64,000 nt of DNA from an uncultured Psychrobacter sp. GTDB taxonomy: Bacteria > Pseudomonadota > Gammaproteobacteria > Pseudomonadales > Moraxellaceae. The DNA is taken from contig NZ_CANMAH010000002.1 in NCBI RefSeq assembly GCF_947495825.1, positions 124,001-188,000 on the forward strand. The letters run 5' to 3'. The notes below the pieces were generated by a model. It was not told the origin of the DNA, searched no databases, and was given only the letters and a program-made list of their open reading frames with translations. Every line of letters starts with the position of its first letter. The first letter of the stretch is position 1. A program made the translations under genes and the position numbers. Of this stretch, positions 37,012-44,662 are shown one piece after another.

Positions 37012-37593
37012 ATGAAACTACTAAAAGCCGCCTTGTTTACTGCTTTATTCTCCTGTGCTGGCCTGGCTAACGCTGAGTTAATCTCAAACGTACCACTTGA
37101 TACGTCGCGTTTTGAGCTGATGCCTGTTAGCGAGCTATCTAATCGTGCCGCCCAAGGTAACGATCATGCTCAGTTTTACCTAGCCAAGCGCTTGCAAAAA
37201 GGGGAAGGCGTTGCTCAAAACACCCAGCAAGCTATCCAGTGGTACACTAGAGCGGCTCAGCAAGGCGTTGCCCCTGCTCAGTTGAACTTAGCTATCATGT
37301 ATTTGCGCGGTGAAGGCGTGAAGCCTAACCTCCAACAAGCTCGCGTTTGGTTAGAAAAAGCGGCGATGCGTGGTGATAATCGTGCCAGTTATACGCTTGC
37401 ATTGTTAGATGAGAAGCAAAAAAACCTGGTTGATGCTTATAAATGGTATGACTTAGCTGCTCGTGATGGCATGCTGGATGAAAAAGTACGTAATAAAGCA
37501 CGTGGTAAAATCGGCCAATTAGCATTGAACTTATCAAGCTCAGATATCGCAAGCGCTCGTAACCAAGCGGATCGTTGGTTCCAGAGTAAGTAA
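37012..37593 (+). CDS. Exported Sel1-like (tetratricopeptide) repeat protein
   Basis: A signal peptide (MKLLKAALFTALFSCAGLANA) directs the 193-residue protein to the periplasm. The mature part has three to four Sel1-type repeats: AAQGNDHAQFYLAKRLQKGEG, then AAQQGVAPAQLNLAIMYLRGEG, then AAMRGDNRASYTLALL and AARDGMLDEKVRNKARG. Such repeats form helical solenoids for protein-protein contacts. It starts with GGAG about 9 nt before ATG. It stands alone with its own terminator; the partner is unknown. Confidence 0.88.
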   Translation: MKLLKAALFTALFSCAGLANAELISNVPLDTSRFELMPVSELSNRAAQGNDHAQFYLAKRLQKGEGVAQNTQQAIQWYTRAAQQGVAPAQLNLAIMYLRGEGVKPNLQQARVWLEKAAMRGDNRASYTLALLDEKQKNLVDAYKWYDLAARDGMLDEKVRNKARGKIGQLALNLSSSDIASARNQADRWFQSK

Positions 37594-37613
37594 GATTTAA
37601 GCTTTTAGTCCAT

Positions 37614-37643
37614 AAAAAATCCAGCCTATAAGCTGGATTTTTT
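37614..37643 (+). terminator. Terminator of the Sel1-repeat gene
   Basis: AAAAAATCCAGC (37614-37625) and GCTGGATTTTTT (37632-37643) form a perfect 12-bp stem with a 6-nt loop and T run. Confidence 0.9.
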
Positions 37644-37692
37644 GTGTCTGTATTCTGTATAACGATAAATGATTAAATAAATTAGATAGCTG

Positions 37693-38313
37693 CTACTCTT
37701 TTGGCTCGCGTGCCATCGTATAGAACTCCGTATTTGACTGCATGTTCATTACAATTGCCATTCTATTCGACAAGCCAAAAAACGCGGTAATACCTGTGAT
37801 ATCTAAAATATCCTCGTCATCATAGCCATGCTCTTTGAGTGCTGCATAATCCGAATCTTGGATGAGCTCTGGTGTACGACAGAGCTTGACTGAAAACGCC
37901 AGCATGGCTTTTTGTTTAGGGCTGATGGGTGCATGTAAATAGTTGATTGCTATTTGATCTGCCAGTAGTGGTTCTTTAGAAAACACACGCAGTAACGCAC
38001 CGTGAGCGATGACACAATATTGGCAGCCATTGGCGGCACTCGTCGCAACCACGATCATCTCTTTTTCAGCTGGGCTTAGCGTACTACCTTCTCGCTCCAT
38101 AATCGCATCGTAATAGGCAAAAAAACCTCTGAACTCTGCTGGGCGGTACGCTAACGCTAAAAACACATTAGGAATGAATTTGGCCTTTTCTTGTACCGCA
38201 AGAATACGTTTTAGAATATCATCAGGCAAGCTATCTAAAGATGGTACAGGGTATCGACTAATAGGCGCGCTCGTGGAAGGATTGTTAGCAGAATTAATAG
38301 ACAGATTACTCAT
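37693..38313 (-). CDS. Peroxidase-related / carboxymuconolactone-decarboxylase family protein (AhpD-like)
   Basis: The 206-residue protein has the AhpD-like core with the CxxC-x3-H motif in GCQYCVIAHGALLRVF, giving a redox-active cysteine pair and a nearby His for proton relay. The N-terminal SRYPVPSLDSLPDDILKRI and the FLALAYRPAEFRGFFAYYDA tract match the uncharacterised peroxidase-related subgroup of the family. It should be cytoplasmic and detoxify hydroperoxides or relay reducing power, but the reductant is unknown. No ahpC is adjacent. Confidence 0.86.
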   Translation of the reverse strand: MSNLSINSANNPSTSAPISRYPVPSLDSLPDDILKRILAVQEKAKFIPNVFLALAYRPAEFRGFFAYYDAIMEREGSTLSPAEKEMIVVATSAANGCQYCVIAHGALLRVFSKEPLLADQIAINYLHAPISPKQKAMLAFSVKLCRTPELIQDSDYAALKEHGYDDEDILDITGITAFFGLSNRMAIVMNMQSNTEFYTMAREPKE

Positions 38314-38572
38314 GTGTCATCTCCATTGACATTAATTGATGGTTATACCTAATTAGTCTACCTTTATAAATGAGTAATAAGTAGTTAAAAAGGTGCTTAA
38401 TTTATATCGTTTGCCTTTATAAAACGTTCAAAATACGCACCAAATTTGCTACACTACGCGCGCACTAGTCAATTCCACAATCATGTTAGTGTGATTAGCT
38501 TTACTCATTAGATCTACCAAACAACTCAAACCCAATGCACTAGGTTTGCGACCTAGCCAGCAGGAGAAAACC

Positions 38573-39661
38573 ATGAGTACCACTCAAGATAGCAATACCA
38601 AACACAGTACTATCCAAGACACTACTACAGACAATAATAAGTCAGCGCCCACCTACGATAGCGTGACTAACAATATTGTCGTAGCTGCTCTTTATAAGTT
38701 CACACGCTTTAATGACTTTGAGCAATACCGTGAGCCAATTTTAAATACCATGCTCGACCATGATGTCAAAGGCACACTATTACTCGCAAGTGAGGGTATT
38801 AACGGTACGATTTCTGGCACCCGCCAAGGTATCGATACTGTCCTAGACTATTTGCGTAGTATCGATGCCATCGGCAGCTTTACTTTTAAAGAGTCTTATA
38901 CCGATGCGCAGCCTTTTTATCGTACTAAGGTGAAGTTAAAAAAAGAAATCGTGACGATGGGCGTTGAGAATATCGACCCATTACAATCAGTTGGTCGCTA
39001 CGTGAAGCCAAGTGAATGGAATGCCCTAATCTCGGACCCCGATGTTATCCTGATCGATACCCGTAACGACTATGAAGTAAAAATCGGTACGTTCCAAAAT
39101 GCGGTTAACCCGAACACTGAAACCTTCCGTGAGTTCCCAGAATATGTGGCAAAAGAGCTAGACCCAACCAAACATAAAAAAGTGGCGATGTTCTGTACTG
39201 GCGGCATTCGCTGCGAAAAATCCACTGCCTATATGCGCGAGCAAGGGTTTGAAGAAGTCTATCATTTAGAAGGTGGCATTTTAAAATATTTAGAAGAAGT
39301 ACCTGCCAGCGACTCTATGTGGCAAGGTGATTGCTTTGTGTTTGATAACCGCGTCTCGGTCAATCATAACTTAGAAAAAGGTGAATATGAGCAATGCTTT
39401 GCTTGCCGTATGCCGATTACTCAAGATGATATGCAAAGCATCGCTTATGTAAAAGGTGAGTCCTGCCCGCACTGCATAGATAAAGCAACTGACGAGCAAA
39501 GAGCACGTTTTCGTGAGCGTGAGCATCAGATGCAGTTAGCGAAACAACGCGGTGAAGCTCATATTGGTAGTGATGTCACTGAGGTAATAGAAAAACGTAA
39601 AGTGGCTAAAACTGAAGCGCGTTATCAAACAGACTTTGTTGACAAAGCTAAGTCAGATTAA
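38573..39661 (+). CDS. trhO: tRNA uridine(34) hydroxylase TrhO (YceA, rhodanese family)
   Basis: TrhO hydroxylates U34 of tRNAs on the route to 5-(carboxymethoxy)uridine. The start is ATG 38573 with AGGAG about 8 nt before; an ATG at 38546 would add nine residues without a ribosome site. The order is an N-terminal acylphosphatase-like domain (YKFTRF, then [13 protein letters not shown]), a rhodanese domain with catalytic Cys in [13 protein letters not shown], and a C-terminal zinc-like CxxC pair (CFACRMP, then CPHCID). The first 30 residues are Thr/Asn/Ser-rich and not part of the family. A bidirectional terminator follows. Confidence 0.94.
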   Translation: MSTTQDSNTKHSTIQDTTTDNNKSAPTYDSVTNNIVVAALYKFTRFNDFEQYREPILNTMLDHDVKGTLLLASEGINGTISGTRQGIDTVLDYLRSIDAIGSFTFKESYTDAQPFYRTKVKLKKEIVTMGVENIDPLQSVGRYVKPSEWNALISDPDVILIDTRNDYEVKIGTFQNAVNPNTETFREFPEYVAKELDPTKHKKVAMFCTGGIRCEKSTAYMREQGFEEVYHLEGGILKYLEEVPASDSMWQGDCFVFDNRVSVNHNLEKGEYEQCFACRMPITQDDMQSIAYVKGESCPHCIDKATDEQRARFREREHQMQLAKQRGEAHIGSDVTEVIEKRKVAKTEARYQTDFVDKAKSD

Positions 39662-39686
39662 ATTCGTTATCGGTTAAATTTAGATC

Positions 39687-39718
39687 AAAAAAAAGAGGCT
39701 CAATTGGCCTCTTTTTTT
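39687..39718. terminator. Bidirectional terminator after trhO
   Basis: AAAAAAAGAGGC and GCCTCTTTTTTT pair across a loop of about 8 nt (39687-39718). It serves convergent trhO and the transthyretin-like gene. Confidence 0.9.
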
Positions 39719-39734
39719 ATTGTTAGTATTTTTA

Positions 39735-40163
39735 TTAGCTACCACGATAAGTGCTGTAACCATAGGCCGATAACGTGATTGGCACATGATAATGATTATT
39801 ATCTTCAATATTAAAATTGACTTCAACATAAGGATAGAAAGTCTCTAAACCTTGATTCATAAAGTAAGGCTTAGTTTCAAAAAGCAGTTTATACGTTCCT
39901 TTATGATCGGCATTATCTGCGTTAGGCAAGAAATTACCAATACGACCATTATTATCCGTTTTTTGCTCATTGAGCACTTTCCATTTACCACCATCTTGCA
40001 TCATCAATTTTACATTAACGTTTGGTGCAGGCTTACCAGTGCTGACATCTAAAATGTGACTTGATAGCTGATAACTCTCTTGGTCAGCTGCAGCGTAACT
40101 TGCCGTCGCTGACATGGCTAATACGCCACCTAATGCTGCTGCTTTTACCATTTTGGTTTTCAT
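39735..40163 (-). CDS. uraH: Exported transthyretin-like / 5-hydroxyisourate hydrolase-like protein
   Basis: The 142-residue protein begins with a signal peptide (MVKAAALGGVLAMSATASYA), so it acts in the periplasm. The mature part is a transthyretin-related domain: LSSHILDVSTGKPAPNVNV at the start, YPYVEVNFNIEDN and HYHVPITLS in the middle, and the tail YGYSTYRGS that is diagnostic of HIU hydrolase (YRGS). Residues used for HIU hydrolysis (His36 in SSHILD, the late His and the terminal Arg-Gly-Ser) are kept. HIU hydrolase follows uricase in purine breakdown; no other uric-acid gene is near. The role in the periplasm is inferred. Confidence 0.85.
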   Translation of the reverse strand: MKTKMVKAAALGGVLAMSATASYAAADQESYQLSSHILDVSTGKPAPNVNVKLMMQDGGKWKVLNEQKTDNNGRIGNFLPNADNADHKGTYKLLFETKPYFMNQGLETFYPYVEVNFNIEDNNHYHVPITLSAYGYSTYRGS

Positions 40164-40524
40164 ACCCTCTCCTTCATTTATAAAGTAATTACGATATTAA
40201 TTGAATAAAACTTCCATTTCTTTTACTACTTTGACCACGATGTGTAATGAATCGATCTTATAAATAACTTCATTGATCTTAAAATAATAAGTTCAATTAC
40301 GATTTCAGCTGTATAGTATAAATTTTCAGATTAAAACTATTGTAAAGAAAAATTTAATTTTCAAGTAAACATGTATGTTGGATGTAATCTCACCAAACAA
40401 ATAAAAAAAATAGCAAACAACTTCAAAAGAGTTATTTGCTATTTGCTACAGTGCTAACCAACAAGATTAGATACGAAGTTAGTCTATATAAGCGGTATAA
40501 CCTTATATCTAAAAAGCACCAATA
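40164..40524. other. 361-bp intergenic region between serA and the transthyretin-like gene
   Basis: Both flanking genes are on the minus strand. The region holds the serA terminator (40403-40444) and, upstream of the transthyretin-like gene, AT-rich sequence where its promoter must lie. I cannot place a clear promoter and see no further gene. Confidence 0.5.
40403..40444 (-). terminator. Terminator of serA
   Basis: On the minus strand AAATAGCAAATAACT and AGTTGTTTGCTATTT form a 15-bp stem with one mismatch, followed by eight T residues. It lies about 80 bp after the serA stop. Confidence 0.85.
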
Positions 40525-41751
40525 TTAAAATAGGATTCGGATACGAATGGTCTCTTCTACATCTTTTAGCTGATCAAGCGCTGCACTAGAGTCATTGTAA
40601 TCAACGTCCATCACCAAGTAGCCTACGTCACCTTCAGTCATCAGGCTTTGCGCTAAGATGTTGATGTGTGCCTCTGCGAATAGACGGTTAATTTGCGATA
40701 GGACACCTGGCACGTTTTTATGAATATGTAGCAAACGATGCGTGCCTTCTTTGAATGGAATAGAAACCTCTGGGAAGTTTACAGCCGTGATGGTATCGCC
40801 TTGGTCAGAATATCGTACAAACTTTTCTGCCACTTCTAGGCCAATATTGGCTTGTGCTTCTTGCGTTGAGCCGCCAATATGCGGCGTCAAAATGACGTTA
40901 TCAAATTTACGCAGTGGCGACTCAAACTCCTCATCAGCAGACTTCGGCTCTTTTGGGAATACATCGATGGCAGCGCCCAAGACTTTACCAGACTCAATTA
41001 CTGCAGCCAGATCGTCAATCTCAACGCAGGTGCCACGCGCCGCATTGATAAAGTAACTGCCGTCTTTCATCTGCGCAAACTGCTCAGCTTTCATCATATA
41101 GCGTGTGCTTGGCTCATCAGGCACATGCAAAGTTACGATATCAGCAGTAGATAGTAGCTCGTTTAGGCTACCTACTTGATGCGCATTACCCAATGGTAAT
41201 TTGGTCACCACGTCATGATAGATAACTTTCATACCAAAGCTTTCGGCCAGTACAGATAGCTGTGAGCCGATAGAGCCATAGCCGACGATACCGATGGTCT
41301 TACCGCGCACTTCATGTGAGTTGGTAGCAGACTTGCCCCAGCCGCCGCGATGGACGGTGGCGTTTTTCTCAGGGATACCGCGATATAGCATGATGGCTTC
41401 TGCCAATACCAATTCAGCCACTGAGCGAGTATTCGAGTATGGCGCATTAAATACTGGGATACCAAACTCACGAGCCGCATCAAGATCGACTTGGTTGGTA
41501 CCGATACAAAAACAGCCAATACCGATCAGCTTCTCTGCATGCTCAAGGACTTCACGAGTCAGCTGCGTACGTGAACGAATCCCAATAAAATGCGCGTCTT
41601 TGATTTTCTCAATCAGCTCATCTTTATCGAGTGCATGACTAAGATATTCAATATTTTTATAACCAGCATTGTCTAAAACCTTTAAGGCGTTCTCGTGTAC
41701 ACCTTCGAGTAATAAAAACCGGATTTTGTCTTTTTGTAATGATAATGCCAT
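40525..41751 (-). CDS. serA: D-3-phosphoglycerate dehydrogenase
   Basis: SerA starts serine synthesis by oxidising 3-phosphoglycerate with NAD. The 408-residue protein has the D-2-hydroxyacid dehydrogenase fold. The dinucleotide loop is GIVGYGSIGSQLSVLAESFG; catalytic Arg lies in INAARGTCVEID, Glu in FPKEPKSADEEF and His in ILTPHIGGSTQEAQ. A C-terminal ACT domain (about 335-408) should mediate feedback by serine. This family can also reduce 2-ketoglutarate to D-2-hydroxyglutarate, which fits the divergent dehydrogenase gene next door. AGGAC precedes the ATG. Confidence 0.97.
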   Translation of the reverse strand: MALSLQKDKIRFLLLEGVHENALKVLDNAGYKNIEYLSHALDKDELIEKIKDAHFIGIRSRTQLTREVLEHAEKLIGIGCFCIGTNQVDLDAAREFGIPVFNAPYSNTRSVAELVLAEAIMLYRGIPEKNATVHRGGWGKSATNSHEVRGKTIGIVGYGSIGSQLSVLAESFGMKVIYHDVVTKLPLGNAHQVGSLNELLSTADIVTLHVPDEPSTRYMMKAEQFAQMKDGSYFINAARGTCVEIDDLAAVIESGKVLGAAIDVFPKEPKSADEEFESPLRKFDNVILTPHIGGSTQEAQANIGLEVAEKFVRYSDQGDTITAVNFPEVSIPFKEGTHRLLHIHKNVPGVLSQINRLFAEAHINILAQSLMTEGDVGYLVMDVDYNDSSAALDQLKDVEETIRIRILF

Positions 41752-42082
41752 ATGAGGACTGTCCTATAGTTGTCTTATTAAAAATAATCTATGCTAGAGT
41801 AAACGAAAACAGTCCGGTTATCTTACACAAAATTTAACGGTGATGTTAGCAGATTAGATGAATTATTGCTTATCAAGCCTGAAAACTTTTTATGCTATAG
41901 TGAGCGTTACTCGTTAAACTTTATTTAAACTGCTCTATTTACTACTTACTGCCTTTAAGCGCCCATGATGTTGCCTATCTATTCTTAGCCAATCTATCTA
42001 AAGAGTTTATGGTCCAACCGACCTTTACGTAGACTGGTTAAGAAAAGAGGTGTAGCGCTAATGTTTATACAGAGACTTAACT
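41752..42082. other. 331-bp divergent promoter region of serA and the D-2-hydroxyglutarate dehydrogenase-like gene
   Basis: No gene is seen. On the plus strand TGCTATAGT at 41893-41901 is an extended -10 box without a good -35; it lies about 180 bp before the dehydrogenase gene. No operator with clear symmetry was found. Confidence 0.5.
41893..41901 (+). promoter_or_regulatory. Candidate extended -10 promoter
   Basis: TGC followed by TATAGT matches the extended -10 consensus TGnTATAAT. A T-rich tract (CTTTTTATG) lies directly upstream. Confidence 0.35.
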
Positions 42083-43525
42083 ATGACGCCATTTGCATCT
42101 CAGACCACCACTGCTACCGATATTAATACACTCAAAACACTTTTAGATAGCTTGGTCAATGAGCACAACTTTGATAATACTCAAATCAAAACCGATAGCG
42201 AAAGCTTGGAGCATTGGGGTAAAGACTGGACCAAGCATTTTGCGCCCGCGCCGACTGCTATTGTCTTTCCAAAAACCACCGAACAAGTACAAGCCGTCGT
42301 ACTACTTGCCAATAAGCACAATGTGGTGCTAACGCCAAGTGGCGGACGTACGGGCTTGTCTGCTGGCGCGGTCGCGGCCAATGGCGAGATTGTCGTCAGT
42401 ATGGATAAGATGAACCAGATCGGACAGTTCTATCCTGCTGATCGTCTGGTCGAAATCGAAGCCGGCGTGGTAACTCAGCAGCTGCAACAATTCGCAGAAT
42501 CAAAAGATTTATACTACCCTGTCGACTTCGCTTCAGCTGGCTCTAGTCAAATGGGTGGTAACATCGGTACCAATGCTGGCGGTATCAAAGTCATTCGTTA
42601 TGGTATGACCCGTCAATGGATTATGGGCCTGACTGTCGTCACGGGCAAAGGCGATATCTTACAATTGAACCGCGGTATGATTAAAAACGCCACTGGCTAT
42701 GACTTGCGCCAGCTGTTTATTGGTAGTGAGGGCACACTAGGCTTAGTCACTCACGCACAAATCAAGCTTGAGCGCCTACCGCAAGAGTTAAACGTCATGG
42801 TACTTGGCATGGATACGTTTAATGATGTGATGAATGTATTGTCTGCCTTTCAAGCGCAGATTGATTTGACTGCTTTTGAGTTCTTTGATGATGTGGCAGT
42901 GGATAAATTGATGGCGCATGGCCAGGTCCAAGAGCCGTTTGAGTCGCGTACCAAGTTTTATACGTTGCTTGAATTTGAAGCGCCTTATGAGCCGATTATG
43001 GATAAGGCAATGGCGATATTTGAGCATTGTATGGAACAAGGCTGGGTCGTTGATGGGGTGATGAGTCAAAGCATCGCACAAGCGACAGAGCTATGGAAGC
43101 TGCGTGAATATATTTCTGAGACCATCTCAGTATTTACGCCATACAAGAACGATGTGTCGGTACTCATCAGCCATGTGCCTGAGTTTATTGCTGAGATTGA
43201 TCATATTGTCAGCAGCAATTATCCTGACTTTGAAGTGTGCTGGTTCGGTCACATTGGCGATGGCAACTTGCATCTCAACATTCTAAAGCCTGAACATATG
43301 ACCAAAGATGACTTCTTTAACGAGTGTCAAATTGTCAATAAATACGTGTTTGAGACTGTACAAAAATATGGCGGCTCGGTATCGGCTGAACATGGGGTCG
43401 GCATGACTAAAAAGCCTTACTTACACTATAGTCGCAGCGAGACTGAGATTACGTATTTGCGTGAGATTAAGAAGGTGTTTGATCCAAACAATATTATGAA
43501 TCGCGGAAAGATTTTTGATATGTGA
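42083..43525 (+). CDS. FAD-binding oxidoreductase, D-2-hydroxyglutarate dehydrogenase-like
   Basis: The 480-residue protein belongs to the FAD-linked oxidase (VAO/GlcD) family. The PCMH-type FAD domain shows TPSGGRTGLSAGAVAANGEI, GSSQMGGNIGTNAGGIKVIR and FIGSEGTLGLVTHAQIKLE. The C-terminal domain has CWFGHIGDGNLHLNIL and VSAEHGVGMTKKPYL, whose His residues bind a divalent metal in D-lactate/D-2-hydroxyglutarate dehydrogenases. Divergence from serA is a recurrent arrangement in Proteobacteria, where this enzyme re-oxidises the D-2-hydroxyglutarate made by SerA. A glycolate or D-lactate dehydrogenase role is possible but there are no glcE/glcF genes. Confidence 0.88.
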   Translation: MTPFASQTTTATDINTLKTLLDSLVNEHNFDNTQIKTDSESLEHWGKDWTKHFAPAPTAIVFPKTTEQVQAVVLLANKHNVVLTPSGGRTGLSAGAVAANGEIVVSMDKMNQIGQFYPADRLVEIEAGVVTQQLQQFAESKDLYYPVDFASAGSSQMGGNIGTNAGGIKVIRYGMTRQWIMGLTVVTGKGDILQLNRGMIKNATGYDLRQLFIGSEGTLGLVTHAQIKLERLPQELNVMVLGMDTFNDVMNVLSAFQAQIDLTAFEFFDDVAVDKLMAHGQVQEPFESRTKFYTLLEFEAPYEPIMDKAMAIFEHCMEQGWVVDGVMSQSIAQATELWKLREYISETISVFTPYKNDVSVLISHVPEFIAEIDHIVSSNYPDFEVCWFGHIGDGNLHLNILKPEHMTKDDFFNECQIVNKYVFETVQKYGGSVSAEHGVGMTKKPYLHYSRSETEITYLREIKKVFDPNNIMNRGKIFDM

Positions 43526-43567
43526 ATGGATGGTTTTAAGACATTTTTTAGTTAATATCATAAGTTA

Positions 43568-43602
43568 ATGACGCTAGGAAAGAATACTTAGCGTCATTTT
43601 CA
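43568..43602 (+). terminator. Terminator between the FAD-oxidoreductase and BLUF genes
   Basis: ATGACGCTA (43568-43576) and TAGCGTCAT (43589-43597) pair across a 12-nt loop and lead into TTTTC. It lies about 45 bp after the oxidoreductase stop. Confidence 0.75.
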
Positions 43603-43662
43603 TTCAGCTGCAACTGCATGACTTATATGTAAGATATATGTTTGAAAACTAGGTGCTAGAGC

Positions 43663-44292
43663 TTATAAATATAATAGAATCAGAGCGACAATAATTAATA
43701 AGCTTAAGAAACCTTGTACCATTAAAAATGCTTGATGAGGCGCTGCAATGTGCTGAACCATATTGCCCAGCGCATTATAAGTAATGCCTGCCGCTTTGAT
43801 ATGAGGCGGGGTATCAAAATTTCTGATAATTTGTAGGAATTGCTCGGTACGTTTGGGTGACCAACCATGCGGACTAAAAGGCAAATATGGTGCCAACTGC
43901 GCAGCTTGTTGCTTGGTTGCTGGCGACCATAGCCAGCGCTCCAAAAACAATAAGCGCATACGCCAATCCATAAAACTACGCTCATCGATAGCATGGACTA
44001 AGAGTATTTTGACGTTTTTATGACGCGGATCTGCAAAAATACGCTTTTGTAAGCTAAGTACTTCTTTCTTACTACCTTCAATGCATTGTAAAAACTGACC
44101 ATTGCCATAACATAAGATACCAGTAATACCATGATCTTTGTTGTGATCGCGAGCGTGCTTTTCTACTTCATCAAATATGAGGGTATTTATACGGCTTTTA
44201 AAAGTAATGCTACTTACGTACACCAGCTGAATCAGAGCTGAGTCTTTTATATTTTCTAATAAATCAGTTGTATCATCATGTTGCAAAGGCAT
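43663..44292 (-). CDS. BLUF-domain blue-light sensor with C-terminal membrane anchor
   Basis: BLUF domains bind FAD and sense blue light. The start is ATG 44292, with TAGGA just upstream; a longer frame reaching 44412 is not supported. In the 209-residue product the BLUF core spans about residues 20-115. It keeps the flavin-site Tyr (Y25 in IQLVYVSS), Asn (N51 in HNKDHGITG), Gln (Q69 in FLQCIEG), and Trp/Met (W110, M112 in FMDWRM). A helical extension (about 120-180) follows, and the last 25 residues form one hydrophobic helix (FLSLLIIVALILLYL). The latter would tether it to the inner membrane. Short soluble BLUF proteins such as Acinetobacter BlsA lack this helix. No EAL or GGDEF output domain is fused. 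Confidence 0.88.
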   Translation of the reverse strand: MPLQHDDTTDLLENIKDSALIQLVYVSSITFKSRINTLIFDEVEKHARDHNKDHGITGILCYGNGQFLQCIEGSKKEVLSLQKRIFADPRHKNVKILLVHAIDERSFMDWRMRLLFLERWLWSPATKQQAAQLAPYLPFSPHGWSPKRTEQFLQIIRNFDTPPHIKAAGITYNALGNMVQHIAAPHQAFLMVQGFLSLLIIVALILLYL

Positions 44293-44662
44293 GAAAAATC
44301 CTAAAAATAGCGCTTTTGTAGAGATAATAAAAGACTCGAAACTTCTCTCTAAACGAGCCGAATAATACAATTCACAAAAACGTAGTAAATGTTTACCATG
44401 CCAGACTGTCATTAGTTATCTTAGTTGATAAAATAACACCCCTTATGGAACATGCTATCGTAAAAAAGCATACCAAATAACCATTCTAGTTATGATAACT
44501 CGTTGTAAATACGACAATAAAATATTGTAACGACTAAGCGAAGTGATTGATATATTTTTCTGAGTTTTGTTACACAAAAATTCGGTATTATCAATACTCT
44601 ATCGTCTTATTCAAGCGTAAAGCCCATTATCTGACATCCCAAATATCCAAAGCAGGAATATT
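44293..44662. other. 370-bp divergent region between the BLUF gene and the GNAT-nitrilase gene
   Basis: No gene is seen. It contains a small inverted repeat ACAATA-AAA-TATTGT at 44514-44528 and an upstream in-frame extension of the BLUF reading frame (44293-44412) that lacks a ribosome site. A BLUF promoter should lie here. Confidence 0.45.

Noticed and set aside
44293..44412. Forty-residue N-terminal extension of the BLUF protein.
   Set aside because: The ribosome site TAGGA precedes ATG 44292, and BLUF domains start soon after that Met.
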